A stretch of DNA of 64,000 nt, from the NCBI RefSeq assembly GCF_026626335.1, contig NZ_JAPNTZ010000012.1, forward strand, positions 186,001-250,000. Direction: 5' to 3'. This stretch comes from Paractinoplanes pyxinae. Its GTDB lineage: Bacteria; Actinomycetota; Actinomycetes; Mycobacteriales; Micromonosporaceae. Made by a program: the position numbers and the translations under genes. Each line of letters starts with the position of its first letter. The first letter of the stretch is position 1. Below, in pieces: positions 16,266-24,402 of this stretch. The notes beneath the pieces are model-generated. The model saw only the letters and a list, made by a program, of their open reading frames with translations, had not been told where the DNA came from and did not search any database.

Positions 16266-17327
16266 ATGAATCGCAACGCGACCATCGCAGGGCTGGGGAC
16301 AGCGCTGCCGCCGCCTGCCGTGCAGGACGAGCTGTGGGAAGGCTTCTTCGCGCAGCACTACACCGACGCCAAGCGCGCGCTGGCCAAGCGGATCTTCACG
16401 AACTCCGGGGTGCGCACCCGGCAGGCGGCGGTCAGCCCGCTGATCGAGGACGTCTCGGAGTGGACCACCGAGCAGCGGATGCGCCGCTACCAGGTCGAGG
16501 CGGTGCCGCTGGGCAAAGAGGCGGTCGGCCGGGCGCTGACCGACGCCGGGATCCGGGCCGACGAGCTGGGGTTGTTCGCGGTCTGCTCGTGCACCGGGTA
16601 CGCCACCCCGGGGCTGGACATTCTGCTCGCCCGTGACCTGGGCATGTCGCCGTCCGTGCAGCGGCTCTTCGTCGGGCACATGGGCTGCTACGCGGCGCTG
16701 CCCGGGCTGGGCACGGCGGCCGACTACGTGGTGGCCCGGGAACGCCCGGCCCTGCTGCTGTGCGCCGAGCTGACCAGCCTGCACCTGCAGCCGGCCAGCA
16801 CCCGCACGGATCTGCAGCAGATCGTGTCGCACGCGTTGTTCTCGGACGCGGCCGCCGCGGTCGTCCTGACTCCCGAGGGTCCCGGGTACGCCGTACGGGA
16901 TGTAGCCGCAGTCACCGACACCACCACGGCCGACCACATGACGTGGGAGGTGACCGACCTCGGCTTCCGGATGGGTCTGTCGCCGCGGGTGCCGGCCGTG
17001 CTCGAACTGCACGTCCGCAAGCTCGTCGACGACCTGCTGGGCCGGCACGGTCTGAGCATCGGCGACGTGGACGGCTGGGCGGTCCACCCCGGCGGTCCCA
17101 AGATCCTCGACGTGGTCCAGCAACAACTCGGTCTCGACGACGAGGCAATGGCCCCTTCGCGGGGTGTGCTTTCTTCGTACGGGAATTGCTCCTCACCCAC
17201 CGTCCTGCTGGCGCTGGACGCGCTGCGCAGCCGCCCGATCCCGCCCCGCCGGGTGGTGATGCTGGCCTTCGGCCCGGGGCTCACGCTCTACGGAACGCTG
17301 CTCGAGGCCTCTACAGTCACAGCGTGA
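16266..17327 (+). CDS. Type III polyketide synthase
   Basis: Condenses an acyl starter with malonyl-CoA units to give resorcinol- or pyrone-type products. The 353-residue thiolase-fold protein has the catalytic triad in the expected contexts: Cys141 in GHMGCYAALPGL, His274 in WAVHPGGPKILD and Asn307 in SYGNCSSPTVL. GGAGG lies just before ATG 16266. It follows the flavoprotein by 51 bp. Gene content (UbiA, methyltransferase, flavoprotein, type III PKS) resembles phenolic-lipid clusters known in Streptomyces (srs) and, as I recall, Actinoplanes missouriensis (agq). A KAS III-like synthase is less likely given the GYATPGLD motif. Confidence 0.88.
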   Translation: MNRNATIAGLGTALPPPAVQDELWEGFFAQHYTDAKRALAKRIFTNSGVRTRQAAVSPLIEDVSEWTTEQRMRRYQVEAVPLGKEAVGRALTDAGIRADELGLFAVCSCTGYATPGLDILLARDLGMSPSVQRLFVGHMGCYAALPGLGTAADYVVARERPALLLCAELTSLHLQPASTRTDLQQIVSHALFSDAAAAVVLTPEGPGYAVRDVAAVTDTTTADHMTWEVTDLGFRMGLSPRVPAVLELHVRKLVDDLLGRHGLSIGDVDGWAVHPGGPKILDVVQQQLGLDDEAMAPSRGVLSSYGNCSSPTVLLALDALRSRPIPPRRVVMLAFGPGLTLYGTLLEASTVTA

Positions 17328-17782
17328 CGGGTGAGCGGGCGCGAGGCGCCGTCCTGTACGCGACGGCCGGTCTGGTCGTCGCGGGCGGCGGCGTCTGGTG
17401 GTTCCTGTCGGCGCCCCCCGAACGCGGCAACGCCCAGATCAACGAGTGGCGGGCGGCGGTCGAACGCGAACTGCCCGACACCAGGAGCCAGGCCGACGCG
17501 GCCACGGCCGTGCTCGGGGCCGGAGCCGACCAGTCCTTCGAGGCGTCGGTCGAGACAGGCGAGTACCGGGTGTCGCTGATCTGCCGGGGCGGTCCCGAGA
17601 CTGTCGTACGGGTCAGCCTGAGCCAGTACGGGCGGGATTCCGGGCTGGGGCTGCAGTGCTCCGACCAGCGCCCGCCCAACACCTTCAAGGTCGGCCTGGG
17701 CGACGTGGTGCGCCTGAACGTCGTGGTTAGCGACGACGGCCCGGTGGTGTTCCGCTACTCCGTCGAGCGCGTCTTCGACTGA
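17324..17782 (+). CDS. Small membrane-anchored protein
   Basis: A 152-residue protein with one N-terminal transmembrane segment (about 8-27) and an extracytoplasmic domain of mixed strands and helices with two Cys. It starts at GTG 17324, overlapping the type III PKS stop by four bases, so it belongs to that operon by translation coupling. No known domain; a role in the polyketide pathway is not shown. Confidence 0.65.
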   Translation: MTGERARGAVLYATAGLVVAGGGVWWFLSAPPERGNAQINEWRAAVERELPDTRSQADAATAVLGAGADQSFEASVETGEYRVSLICRGGPETVVRVSLSQYGRDSGLGLQCSDQRPPNTFKVGLGDVVRLNVVVSDDGPVVFRYSVERVFD

Positions 17783-17794
17783 GCTTTCAGCGCC

Positions 17795-18565
17795 TCAGAG
17801 CCGGGCCAGGTCGGACTTGAAGTCGTCGACCGACAGCGTGCGCGGGATGACCCGGACGATGTTGGTGCCGTGGTCGACCAGGACGGCGGCGGCCGTGGTG
17901 TCGGGGGCTTCCAGGCGCAGATGAGTGCGCAGGCTGCCGGCCGGATCGTTCAGCATGCGCACGGTCTTGCCGTTCGCCTGGGGCGTGGCGCCGGTGGGCG
18001 GGGTGCCCGCGGCCGACGCGGACGCGGTCGCCGCGGACACCGTGATCACGGCGATCTCGGGCCCGACGGCGTCGATCGTGTCGGAAATGAGCGCCGTGCA
18101 GGCGCAGCCGTCGACGAGCAGGATGACAGCCGGTAGCCGGCCCCGCAGCGGCACCATCTGACCGTCGGAGGCCACCAGCTCGAGCGCGGGCAGGGTGGAC
18201 GCCCGCTCGGGCGTGGTGGAGGCCGTGCGCTGGGCGGCCGGCTGACGCGGCGGCCCGGGCCAGGCCGAAGCGAACAGGCTGGCCACGGTGACCAGCACGG
18301 CCAGCGAGATGATCAGCACCGGAGCGCGCAGCGTGGTGGCGGCGAAACGGCGCAGCCGGCGGACCGCGGGGCGGCGCAGCAGGCGTTGCCAGCGATTGGG
18401 CGGACCGGACAGCCGAAGCTCGGCCCGGATGGCGTCGACCTCGTCGGACAGCTCGGAAAGATCGTCCGGGATGACGATGACGCCCCACTCTTCGGGCAGG
18501 TCGGGCAGGTCGTCGGGCGAACCGCCATCCGACGACCATCCGCCGTTGTCGCTCGCACCAGCCAT
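17795..18565 (-). CDS. Membrane-anchored thioredoxin-like protein
   Basis: A 256-residue protein with an acidic cytoplasmic N-terminus (1-55), basic segment, one transmembrane helix (80-100), Pro/Thr-rich linker and an extracytoplasmic domain that reads like a peroxiredoxin/thioredoxin fold (ALELVASDGQMVPLRGR, then strand, then Cys). The expected CxxC is reduced to DGCAC (Cys154 and Cys156). No upstream Shine-Dalgarno is obvious. It converges with the small membrane protein gene of the PKS operon. Redox activity is an inference. Confidence 0.65.
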   Translation of the reverse strand: MAGASDNGGWSSDGGSPDDLPDLPEEWGVIVIPDDLSELSDEVDAIRAELRLSGPPNRWQRLLRRPAVRRLRRFAATTLRAPVLIISLAVLVTVASLFASAWPGPPRQPAAQRTASTTPERASTLPALELVASDGQMVPLRGRLPAVILLVDGCACTALISDTIDAVGPEIAVITVSAATASASAAGTPPTGATPQANGKTVRMLNDPAGSLRTHLRLEAPDTTAAAVLVDHGTNIVRVIPRTLSVDDFKSDLARL

Positions 18566-18900
18566 GACACACCCTCCCCCCAGGCCGACCAGTCGTTCTT
18601 CGGTCGGGGACCTCGAACCCCAGCCTTCCTCACGCGAGGCTCGACCGCCAGTAGTGCGCGCTTCCGGACCTTAGCGATAAGCTTGACCACACAAACGCCG
18701 TAGGTGCGAAATATCCGACTCCATCGGGAATGCCGTCACCAAGCCGTCACCGTGAGTTACTGAGGCAGCTCCGGGCGCTTCTGTCAAGCCGCAGAAACGC
18801 CCATCACAGGGCCTCTGAGCTGCACTAACAGTCACCGGCTGGGCGGGACATAGCTGCCTGAGCGTGTTACCCTAGACACAGCGAAAGGGGCTTCGAACCT
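18566..18900. other. Intergenic region between thioredoxin-like gene and carD
   Basis: Divergent upstream region of 335 bp. It holds the carD promoter near the right end and a short direct repeat, GCCGTCACC, around 18734-18751. I see no RNA gene or other element. Confidence 0.5.
18865..18873 (+). promoter_or_regulatory. carD promoter, extended -10
   Basis: TGTTACCCT combines the extended TGN element with TACCCT (18868-18873). Transcription should start near 18880, leaving a leader of about 20 bases with AAAGGGG before ATG 18901. Confidence 0.45.
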
Positions 18901-19386
18901 ATGGTTTTCAGTGTCGGCGAGACCGTTGTTTACCCCCACCACGGGGCCGCACTCATCGAGGCAATCGAAACAAGGGTCATCAAGGGCGAGGAAAAGCAGT
19001 ATCTCGTGCTGCGAGTCGCTCAGGGCGATCTGACCGTGCGGGTGCCCGCTGAGAACGCCGAGATCGTCGGCGTGCGCGAAGTGGTTGGCGAGGAAGGCCT
19101 GGGCAAGGTCTTCGACGTCCTCCGCGCTCCGCACACCGAGGAGCCGACGAACTGGTCGCGGCGTTACAAGGCCAATCTCGAAAAGCTCGCTTCCGGTAAC
19201 CCCCTCAAGGTTGCCGAGGTTGTTCGTGACCTCTGGCGTCGTGAGCGTGAGCGCGGCCTCTCGGCCGGCGAGAAGCGCATGCTCGCCAAGGCTCGCGACA
19301 TCCTTGTCGGTGAGGTCGCTCTGGCGGAAAAGAGCACCAAGGACGAGGCCGAGGTTCTCCTCGACAAGGTCCTCACCGAGGCCTGA
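18901..19386 (+). CDS. RNA polymerase-binding transcription factor CarD
   Basis: A 161-residue essential actinobacterial regulator that stabilises open promoter complexes, notably at rRNA promoters. The N-terminal RNAP-interaction domain (MVFSVGETVVYPHHGAALIE) and the helical C-terminal DNA-binding domain with its conserved Trp (VVRDLWRRERERGLS) are intact. It is followed by ispD and ispF, the standard actinobacterial order. Confidence 0.95.
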   Translation: MVFSVGETVVYPHHGAALIEAIETRVIKGEEKQYLVLRVAQGDLTVRVPAENAEIVGVREVVGEEGLGKVFDVLRAPHTEEPTNWSRRYKANLEKLASGNPLKVAEVVRDLWRRERERGLSAGEKRMLAKARDILVGEVALAEKSTKDEAEVLLDKVLTEA

Positions 19387-19410
19387 TCAACACCCCCACC
19401 TCGAACAACA

Positions 19411-19460
19411 GGACCGCGACGTGACCGCGAAGCTCAATGCCCGCGGTGACGTCGCGGTCC
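19411..19460 (+). promoter_or_regulatory. Long hairpin enclosing the ispD start codon
   Basis: Arms 19411-19429 and 19442-19460 are complementary at 18 of 19 positions with a 12-base loop. The GTG start of ispD (19421-19423) lies inside the 5' arm. In mRNA the start would be buried in a very stable stem unless opened by ribosomes arriving from carD, by a protein or by another RNA. It could also act as a terminator-like barrier after carD, although no U-tract follows. Confidence 0.7.
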
Positions 19461-20113
19461 TGGTTCCGGCGGCGGGTGCCGGCCTGCGGCTCGGCCCGGG
19501 CGGGCCCAAAGCGTTGCGCCTGCTCGCTGGTGAGCCGCTGCTCGTCCATGCGGTTCGCCGGGTGGCGGCCTCCCCGTCGGTCCATCTGATCGTGGTCGCC
19601 GCTCCCGCGACCGAGGTCGAGGCGGTGCGTTCTCTGTTGGCGCCGGTCGCGCCGGTCACCGTGGTGGCCGGCGGGGCCGAACGTCAGGAATCCGTCGCCC
19701 GGGCCCTGGCCGTCGTGCCGCCCGAGGTCGGCATCGTGCTCGTCCACGACGCCGCGCGCGCCCTCACCCCACCCGACGTGATCGAGTCGGTGGCGGCAGC
19801 CGTGCGCGGAGGCCTTCCGGCGGTCATCCCGGTGCTGCCCGTGGTCGACACCATCAAAGAGGTCGCGCCCGACGAAACCGTGCTGGGCACGGTCGACCGG
19901 TCGGTGCTGCGCAGCGTGCAGACCCCGCAGGGCTTCCGCCACAACGTGCTGGCCGAGGCCCACGCCGCCGCGGCCGACCCCCTCACCGACGACGCCGGCC
20001 TGGTCGAAAAGGCCGGCCTCCCCGTCACCTGCGTCCCGGGTTCCGAGCTGGCCATGAAGATCACCCGGCCGCTCGACCTGATCCTCGCCGAGGCCCTGCT
20101 CAAGCTTCCCTGA
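19421..20113 (+). CDS. 2-C-methyl-D-erythritol 4-phosphate cytidylyltransferase IspD
   Basis: Third enzyme of the MEP isoprenoid pathway; couples MEP to CTP. The 230 residues include the nucleotide-binding loop PAAGAGLRLGPGGPKAL (Lys30), the HDAARAL motif near 110, and DRSVLRSVQTPQGF in the C-terminal half. GTG 19421 is the only usable start in frame. It lies 34 bp after carD and inside a long hairpin. It supplies IspF encoded 170 bp downstream. Confidence 0.93.
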   Translation: MTAKLNARGDVAVLVPAAGAGLRLGPGGPKALRLLAGEPLLVHAVRRVAASPSVHLIVVAAPATEVEAVRSLLAPVAPVTVVAGGAERQESVARALAVVPPEVGIVLVHDAARALTPPDVIESVAAAVRGGLPAVIPVLPVVDTIKEVAPDETVLGTVDRSVLRSVQTPQGFRHNVLAEAHAAAADPLTDDAGLVEKAGLPVTCVPGSELAMKITRPLDLILAEALLKLP

Positions 20114-20273
20114 AGCCCGTTCGGCTCGAGAGCCTGTGGACAAGTTCTCTGGGCCGGCCGGTGGGCCTGTGGATGGCGCCCTTCGTTCGAGCGAGATTTC
20201 GCCTACTCTCCGCCCATGCCCTTGGGTGGGTGGGGGAGGCGGTGGCACACCGGAAGATCGAAAAGCGGGTCAG

Positions 20274-20279
20274 TAGCCT
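20274..20279 (+). promoter_or_regulatory. -10 box of ispF (leaderless)
   Basis: TAGCCT is followed by exactly six bases and then GTG 20286. This gives ispF its own promoter in the 172-bp gap after ispD. Confidence 0.5.
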
Positions 20280-20285
20280 GGCTGG

Positions 20286-20759
20286 GTGATCAATCAGCGG
20301 GTCGGGATCGGGACTGATGTGCACGCCTTCGAGGCGGGGCGGGCCTGCTGGGTGGCTGGGCTGCTGTGGCCGGGCGAAGTGGGGCTGGCTGGGCATTCGG
20401 ACGCCGATGTGGCTGCGCATGCTGCTTGCGATGCGCTTTTCGGGGCGTCGGGGCTGGGTGATCTCGGCAGCAACTTCGGCACGTCGCGGCCGGAGTGGGC
20501 GGGGGCGTCGGGGGTTGCGCTGCTGACCGAGACGGCTCGGCTGGTGCGGGCGGCGTCGTTCGAGATCGTGAACGTGTCGATCCAGGTGATCGGCAACCAT
20601 CCCAAGATTGGTAAGCGGCGGGCCGAGGCGCAGGAAGTGCTGTCGGGCGCGGTCGGAGCGCCGGTCACGGTTTCCGGCACGACCACCGACGGGCTCGGGC
20701 TGACCGGCCGCGGCGAGGGCCTGGCCGCCACCGCCATCGCCCTGATCGCCCAAGCCTGA
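20286..20759 (+). CDS. 2-C-methyl-D-erythritol 2,4-cyclodiphosphate synthase IspF
   Basis: MEP pathway enzyme forming the cyclic diphosphate. The 157-residue protein has metal ligands Asp11 and His13 (GTDVHAF) and His45 (AGHSDADVAAHA), and the signature TTTDGLGLTGRGEG. Usual length. In many actinobacteria cysS follows directly; here cysS lies about 42 kb away at the end of the window. Confidence 0.95.
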   Translation: MINQRVGIGTDVHAFEAGRACWVAGLLWPGEVGLAGHSDADVAAHAACDALFGASGLGDLGSNFGTSRPEWAGASGVALLTETARLVRAASFEIVNVSIQVIGNHPKIGKRRAEAQEVLSGAVGAPVTVSGTTTDGLGLTGRGEGLAATAIALIAQA

Positions 20760-20825
20760 GCCGGGCCGAAGGCTGATCGCCCGAGCTTGAGCCGGGCCGA
20801 AGGCTGAGCGCCCAAACCTGAGACG
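20745..20825. repeat. 31-bp direct repeat across the ispF stop codon
   Basis: Two complete units (20745-20775 and 20776-20806) differ at about three positions, and a third partial unit follows from 20807. Unit 1 contains the last codons and stop of ispF, so the array seems to have grown out of the gene end by tandem duplication. Confidence 0.8.
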
Positions 20826-20944
20826 GCCCGTGCCGGCCGCGGGCTTCGCGGCGGCGTCGCCCTGATCGTCCGCGTTTGCGGGGGCGGGAATGAAGCATCG
20901 GGTATCGGAGCAAGCCCCGGACCGCGGCGTTTCGTGGTACCGCC

Positions 20945-20950
20945 TACGCT
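20945..20950 (+). promoter_or_regulatory. -10 box of the TPR gene (leaderless)
   Basis: TACGCT lies six bases before GTG 20957, the same spacing as at ispF. Confidence 0.5.
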
Positions 20951-20956
20951 CGAAGT

Positions 20957-22132
20957 GTGGCCGCGCCCCTGGAACCAGAGACCACCCCTGAGGAGTACCG
21001 CCAGCGTGCGCTGCTGCTCGCTGATCTTGGACGGTACGACGAGGCGGCGCAGGAGGTGGCGGCCGGCCTGACCGGCGCGCCCGAGGAACCGAGCCTGCTG
21101 GCCACTCTGGCCCGCATCCACCTGGCCGCCGAGCAGCCGGGGGAGGCGTTGCGGGCGGCCGACAAGGCGGTGGCGGCCGGGCCCGAGACGATCACCAACT
21201 TGGTCGTACGGGCCATGGCTCTCTCGGACAACCAGCGGTACGGCGACGCGGCCCGGGTCGCCAACGACATCCTGCGGCAGTGGCCGGCCGACGCCTACGC
21301 CCAGCGCACCGGGGCCGCCCTGCTCAGCGAGTCGCGGAACGGGCAGGAAGCGCTCAACGCCGCCTGGAACGCCGTCCGGGTGGCGCCCGACGAGGCCGAG
21401 GCTCACCTGGTTCTGGCGGTCGTGGCGGCTCGGCTCCGGCTCTTCGACCTGGCCCAACGGGCGTACGCGCAAGCTCTTGACCTGGATTCGGCGATCGGCG
21501 ACGCCCAGCACGACATGGGCATCGTCCGGTTCGAGCGGCGGCGCTGGGCCAAGGCGCTCGAGTCGCTGGCCGACGAGGCGGCGCTGCCCGCCCAGACCGA
21601 GCCGGAACCGCGCGAAGATCAGGCGGGGGACTATCCCGAGCCGTTCCCGCGGGCCTATCAGGCGCCCGACCGGCCCGAACCGGAAGAGAAGCCCAAGCGC
21701 GGTTCGGGCAGCTGGACCGAGGAGCCCGTGATCAGCCGGCCGTCGGGTCCGGTGCTCGATCCTTCGGAGTCGTCGACCGAGGCCGTGCGGCGGGGTGTGC
21801 TGTACGGCGCCAACGCGGCCCTGATCACCGGGGTCATGGCCGGGTTCATGACGCTGACCAGCGAGGGCATCTCGCGGGTGTGGGCCGGACTGGTCGGGGT
21901 GCTGATCGTGCTCGGCGTGCTGGTCGCGTTGAAGCGGATGGTGCCCGAGCCGCTGGGGACCGCCCTGGGCCGGTTGCGGGCGCACAACCGGCCGCTGGCC
22001 GGCGCCACCTACATCGGTTTCGTCGCGCCGCTCGTCATGCTGGTCTACGCGCTGGTCGGCGGCGTCGTCTCACTCGTCGCCGCCATGGTCCTGGCCGCCA
22101 TCGCCGAACTGTTGATCATCAGCCGCCGATAA
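20957..22132 (+). CDS. Tetratricopeptide repeat membrane protein
   Basis: A 391-residue protein with a TPR-type helical N-terminal half (about 10-200; repeated helix pairs such as ALLLADLGRYDEAAQEVAAGL), a charged Pro/Glu linker (210-265) and four hydrophobic helices in the C-terminal third. It probably serves as a scaffold at the inner face of the membrane. No partner is evident: the next gene ends convergently six bases away. Confidence 0.75.
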   Translation: MAAPLEPETTPEEYRQRALLLADLGRYDEAAQEVAAGLTGAPEEPSLLATLARIHLAAEQPGEALRAADKAVAAGPETITNLVVRAMALSDNQRYGDAARVANDILRQWPADAYAQRTGAALLSESRNGQEALNAAWNAVRVAPDEAEAHLVLAVVAARLRLFDLAQRAYAQALDLDSAIGDAQHDMGIVRFERRRWAKALESLADEAALPAQTEPEPREDQAGDYPEPFPRAYQAPDRPEPEEKPKRGSGSWTEEPVISRPSGPVLDPSESSTEAVRRGVLYGANAALITGVMAGFMTLTSEGISRVWAGLVGVLIVLGVLVALKRMVPEPLGTALGRLRAHNRPLAGATYIGFVAPLVMLVYALVGGVVSLVAAMVLAAIAELLIISRR

Positions 22133-22138
22133 GACCCG

Positions 22139-23149
22139 TCAGCTGACGATGAAGCCGATGGACGTGAGCGGCCGCGAAAGCGCAGCTCGCAACTTGGCCT
22201 CGACGTCGACCGGCGTACGGCCCAAAGCGTCCAGAGCCAATAACGCAGCCCCGGTGATCGGCGGATCCTCCGGCACGGAGATTTCCACCAGCGGAGCCTG
22301 TCGCCGAGCCCCCTCCACCACCTGACTGTGCAGCTGCGGGTGACGCGCCCTCAGCACGCTGCCGCCCAGCACCAGCGCGTGCGGCCGGTCGAGCAACCCC
22401 AGCCGCCCTGCCGCGACGCGATGCTGCCCCAGGATCTCCGCCGCCTGCCGCGTGATCAACGCGCCCGCCACCTCGTCCCCCGTGGCCGCCGCCACCTCGA
22501 ACAGCAGGTGTGACAGCTGCGGAATCTCTTCCCGCGGGAGCTCGCCGAGATGCAGTCCGATGGAAACTTCCTCCACAGTGGCCCGCTCGAAATGTCCGGC
22601 CACCGCGGCACTCAACGCCGTCGGCTTCCCGCGCCCGTCCTCGCCCCGAGCGGCCAGCCGCAGCGTGTGGTCGGCCAGGTCGTGCCCGCCACCCCAGTCC
22701 CCGGAGATCGGGCCCAGAGCAACAAACCGCGCCGTACGCCCATCGGCTGCCCGCCCCACGCAGTTGTTCCCCGCCCCGCAGACCACGGTGACCGCGTCCG
22801 GCATCGACGTGCCCGATCGAAGCAAAGCGAAGCAGTCGTTGTCGACAATGGTGCGCTTCGCCCAGGCTTGCGCCGACAGTGCCTCCTGCAACGCCGCCAC
22901 CTCAGCCGGCAGATCCGCGCCGGCCAGATACGCGGCGACCACGTCGATCACCTGGTCCGGTGCCAGCCCGGCCTGCGCGCGGGCCGCCTGAACCAGCTGG
23001 TCAAGCACCGTGACCGCGCCGGCCAAGCCGATGTTGTGCGGCGACGACGTACTCCCGCGAACCGACGCCAGCACCTCGCCGTCGTCGGTCCCGAGCACCA
23101 CGTCGGTCTTGGAGTTGCCGCCGTCGATGGCCAGATAGAGCGCTCTCAT
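22139..23149 (-). CDS. BadF/BcrA-type sugar kinase of the chitosan operon (CsnK-like)
   Basis: A 336-residue ASKHA-fold kinase similar to N-acetylglucosamine kinases. The phosphate-1 loop is AIDGGNSKTD (7-16), with phosphate-2 AGNNCVGRAADG and adenosine motif LVLGGSVLRARHP. It is the last gene of the csn-type operon and overlaps the GH4 gene by four bases (ATGA). In Streptomyces coelicolor the corresponding csnK closes the csnR-csnK operon and is thought to phosphorylate glucosamine released from chitosan; the name is by gene order and family. Confidence 0.8.
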   Translation of the reverse strand: MRALYLAIDGGNSKTDVVLGTDDGEVLASVRGSTSSPHNIGLAGAVTVLDQLVQAARAQAGLAPDQVIDVVAAYLAGADLPAEVAALQEALSAQAWAKRTIVDNDCFALLRSGTSMPDAVTVVCGAGNNCVGRAADGRTARFVALGPISGDWGGGHDLADHTLRLAARGEDGRGKPTALSAAVAGHFERATVEEVSIGLHLGELPREEIPQLSHLLFEVAAATGDEVAGALITRQAAEILGQHRVAAGRLGLLDRPHALVLGGSVLRARHPQLHSQVVEGARRQAPLVEISVPEDPPITGAALLALDALGRTPVDVEAKLRAALSRPLTSIGFIVS

Positions 23150-24402
23150 CGCGCCCACGCGAGATGAGAGCGGCCACTGGCAATCAAGCGGTCGGTCAGC
23201 AGCGAGGCCTTGTCGTGCTGGCCGACGAGCGGGTGCGCGAGCAGCGCGTGGTACACCCTTTCTCGCCCGCCCCGAAGGGCGGCGTCCAGCGCCAGTTCCT
23301 CGTACCCCCAAACGTGCGCGACCAGACCGGCCAGGTCGGGTGGCAGGGGGTTGAGCGGCAGCACCTCGGGACCCTTCGTCGTGGCCCGCGCCGAGACCTC
23401 GATGACCGCGTCGTCCGGCAGAAACGGCAAAGTTCCTTCATTGCGTACGTTGACCGAGTGCACACCCTGGTCGTCGAACCCGTGCAGCGACGCGATGAGC
23501 CCGACCGCCGCCTCGGAGTAGTAGGCGCCACCCCGCTCGCCCAGCAGAGCCGGCTTTTCGACCAGCGCCACATCGCGGTACATCTCGAGCAGTGTCGCCT
23601 CGATCTCGGCCACCCGCTGCCCGCGCGTCGGCCCGTTCATCAGCTCGCGGACGTGCCGGTCGTGGGCGTAGAAGTACGACAGGTAGTACGAGGGAACGTT
23701 GCCCAGCGTGCGCAGCACCTGCTCCGGCAGGTCGACCTCGGCCGCCAGCTCCGAGAGGTGCGCATCGAGCAGACCGGGCAGCCGGTCGACGCCGTCCACA
23801 AAGGCCGCCCGCTCCCACGTCAGGTGGTTGAGGCCGACGTGTTCCAGGGTGACCGCCGACGGCTCCACCCCCAGGTGGGCGGCGAAGCGGCGCTGGAAGC
23901 CGATCGCCACGTTGCACAGCCCGACCGCCCGGTGGCCGGCGTCGAGCAGCGCGCGGGTGACGATGCCGACCGGGTTGGTGAAGTCGACGATCCAGGCGCC
24001 CGGCTTGGCCCGCTGCCTGATCCGCGACGCGACGTCGAGCACCACCGGCACCGTACGCAAGGCCTTGGCCAAGCCGCCGGCGCCGGTCGTTTCCTGACCC
24101 ACGCAGCCGCATTCCAGCGGGAACGTCTCGTCGCCGATCCGGGCCTGCTGACCGCCGACCCGCAGCTGGATGACGGCCACGTCGGCGTCGGTCACGCCGG
24201 CGTCCAGGTCGCTGGTCCACCAGATCTTGGCCGGGTGCCCGTACTGCCGCAGGATGCGGGCCGAGAACGCACCCACCACCTCGAGCCGGTCGGCCGCCGG
24301 GTCGATCAGCACCAGCTCGGTGACCATCGACCCGAGCCGGGCGAACCCGTCGACCAGCTCCGGCGTGTAGGTGGATCCGCCACCGATGACAGCGATTTTC
24401 AA
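23146..24402 (-). CDS. GH4 family NAD-dependent glycosidase (CsnH-like)
   Basis: A 418-residue family 4 hydrolase that uses NAD+ and a metal for redox-assisted cleavage. Visible: Rossmann motif IAVIGGGSTYTP at the N-terminus, CNVAIG (Cys163, Asn164; usually CNVPIG) and GLNHLTW (His193), which hold the metal site. The start is a TTG (24402) overlapping the permease stop (TTGA); no other start is available. GH4 enzymes often act on phosphorylated disaccharides, but here import is by an ABC transporter and a kinase is present, so it probably hydrolyses glucosamine oligomers before or after phosphorylation. Confidence 0.82.
   Translation of the reverse strand: MKIAVIGGGSTYTPELVDGFARLGSMVTELVLIDPAADRLEVVGAFSARILRQYGHPAKIWWTSDLDAGVTDADVAVIQLRVGGQQARIGDETFPLECGCVGQETTGAGGLAKALRTVPVVLDVASRIRQRAKPGAWIVDFTNPVGIVTRALLDAGHRAVGLCNVAIGFQRRFAAHLGVEPSAVTLEHVGLNHLTWERAAFVDGVDRLPGLLDAHLSELAAEVDLPEQVLRTLGNVPSYYLSYFYAHDRHVRELMNGPTRGQRVAEIEATLLEMYRDVALVEKPALLGERGGAYYSEAAVGLIASLHGFDDQGVHSVNVRNEGTLPFLPDDAVIEVSARATTKGPEVLPLNPLPPDLAGLVAHVWGYEELALDAALRGGRERVYHALLAHPLVGQHDKASLLTDRLIASGRSHLAWAR

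Noticed and set aside
18566..18900. Possible RNA gene or riboswitch upstream of carD
   Set aside because: Only weak partial pairing was found; nothing matches a known fold by eye.
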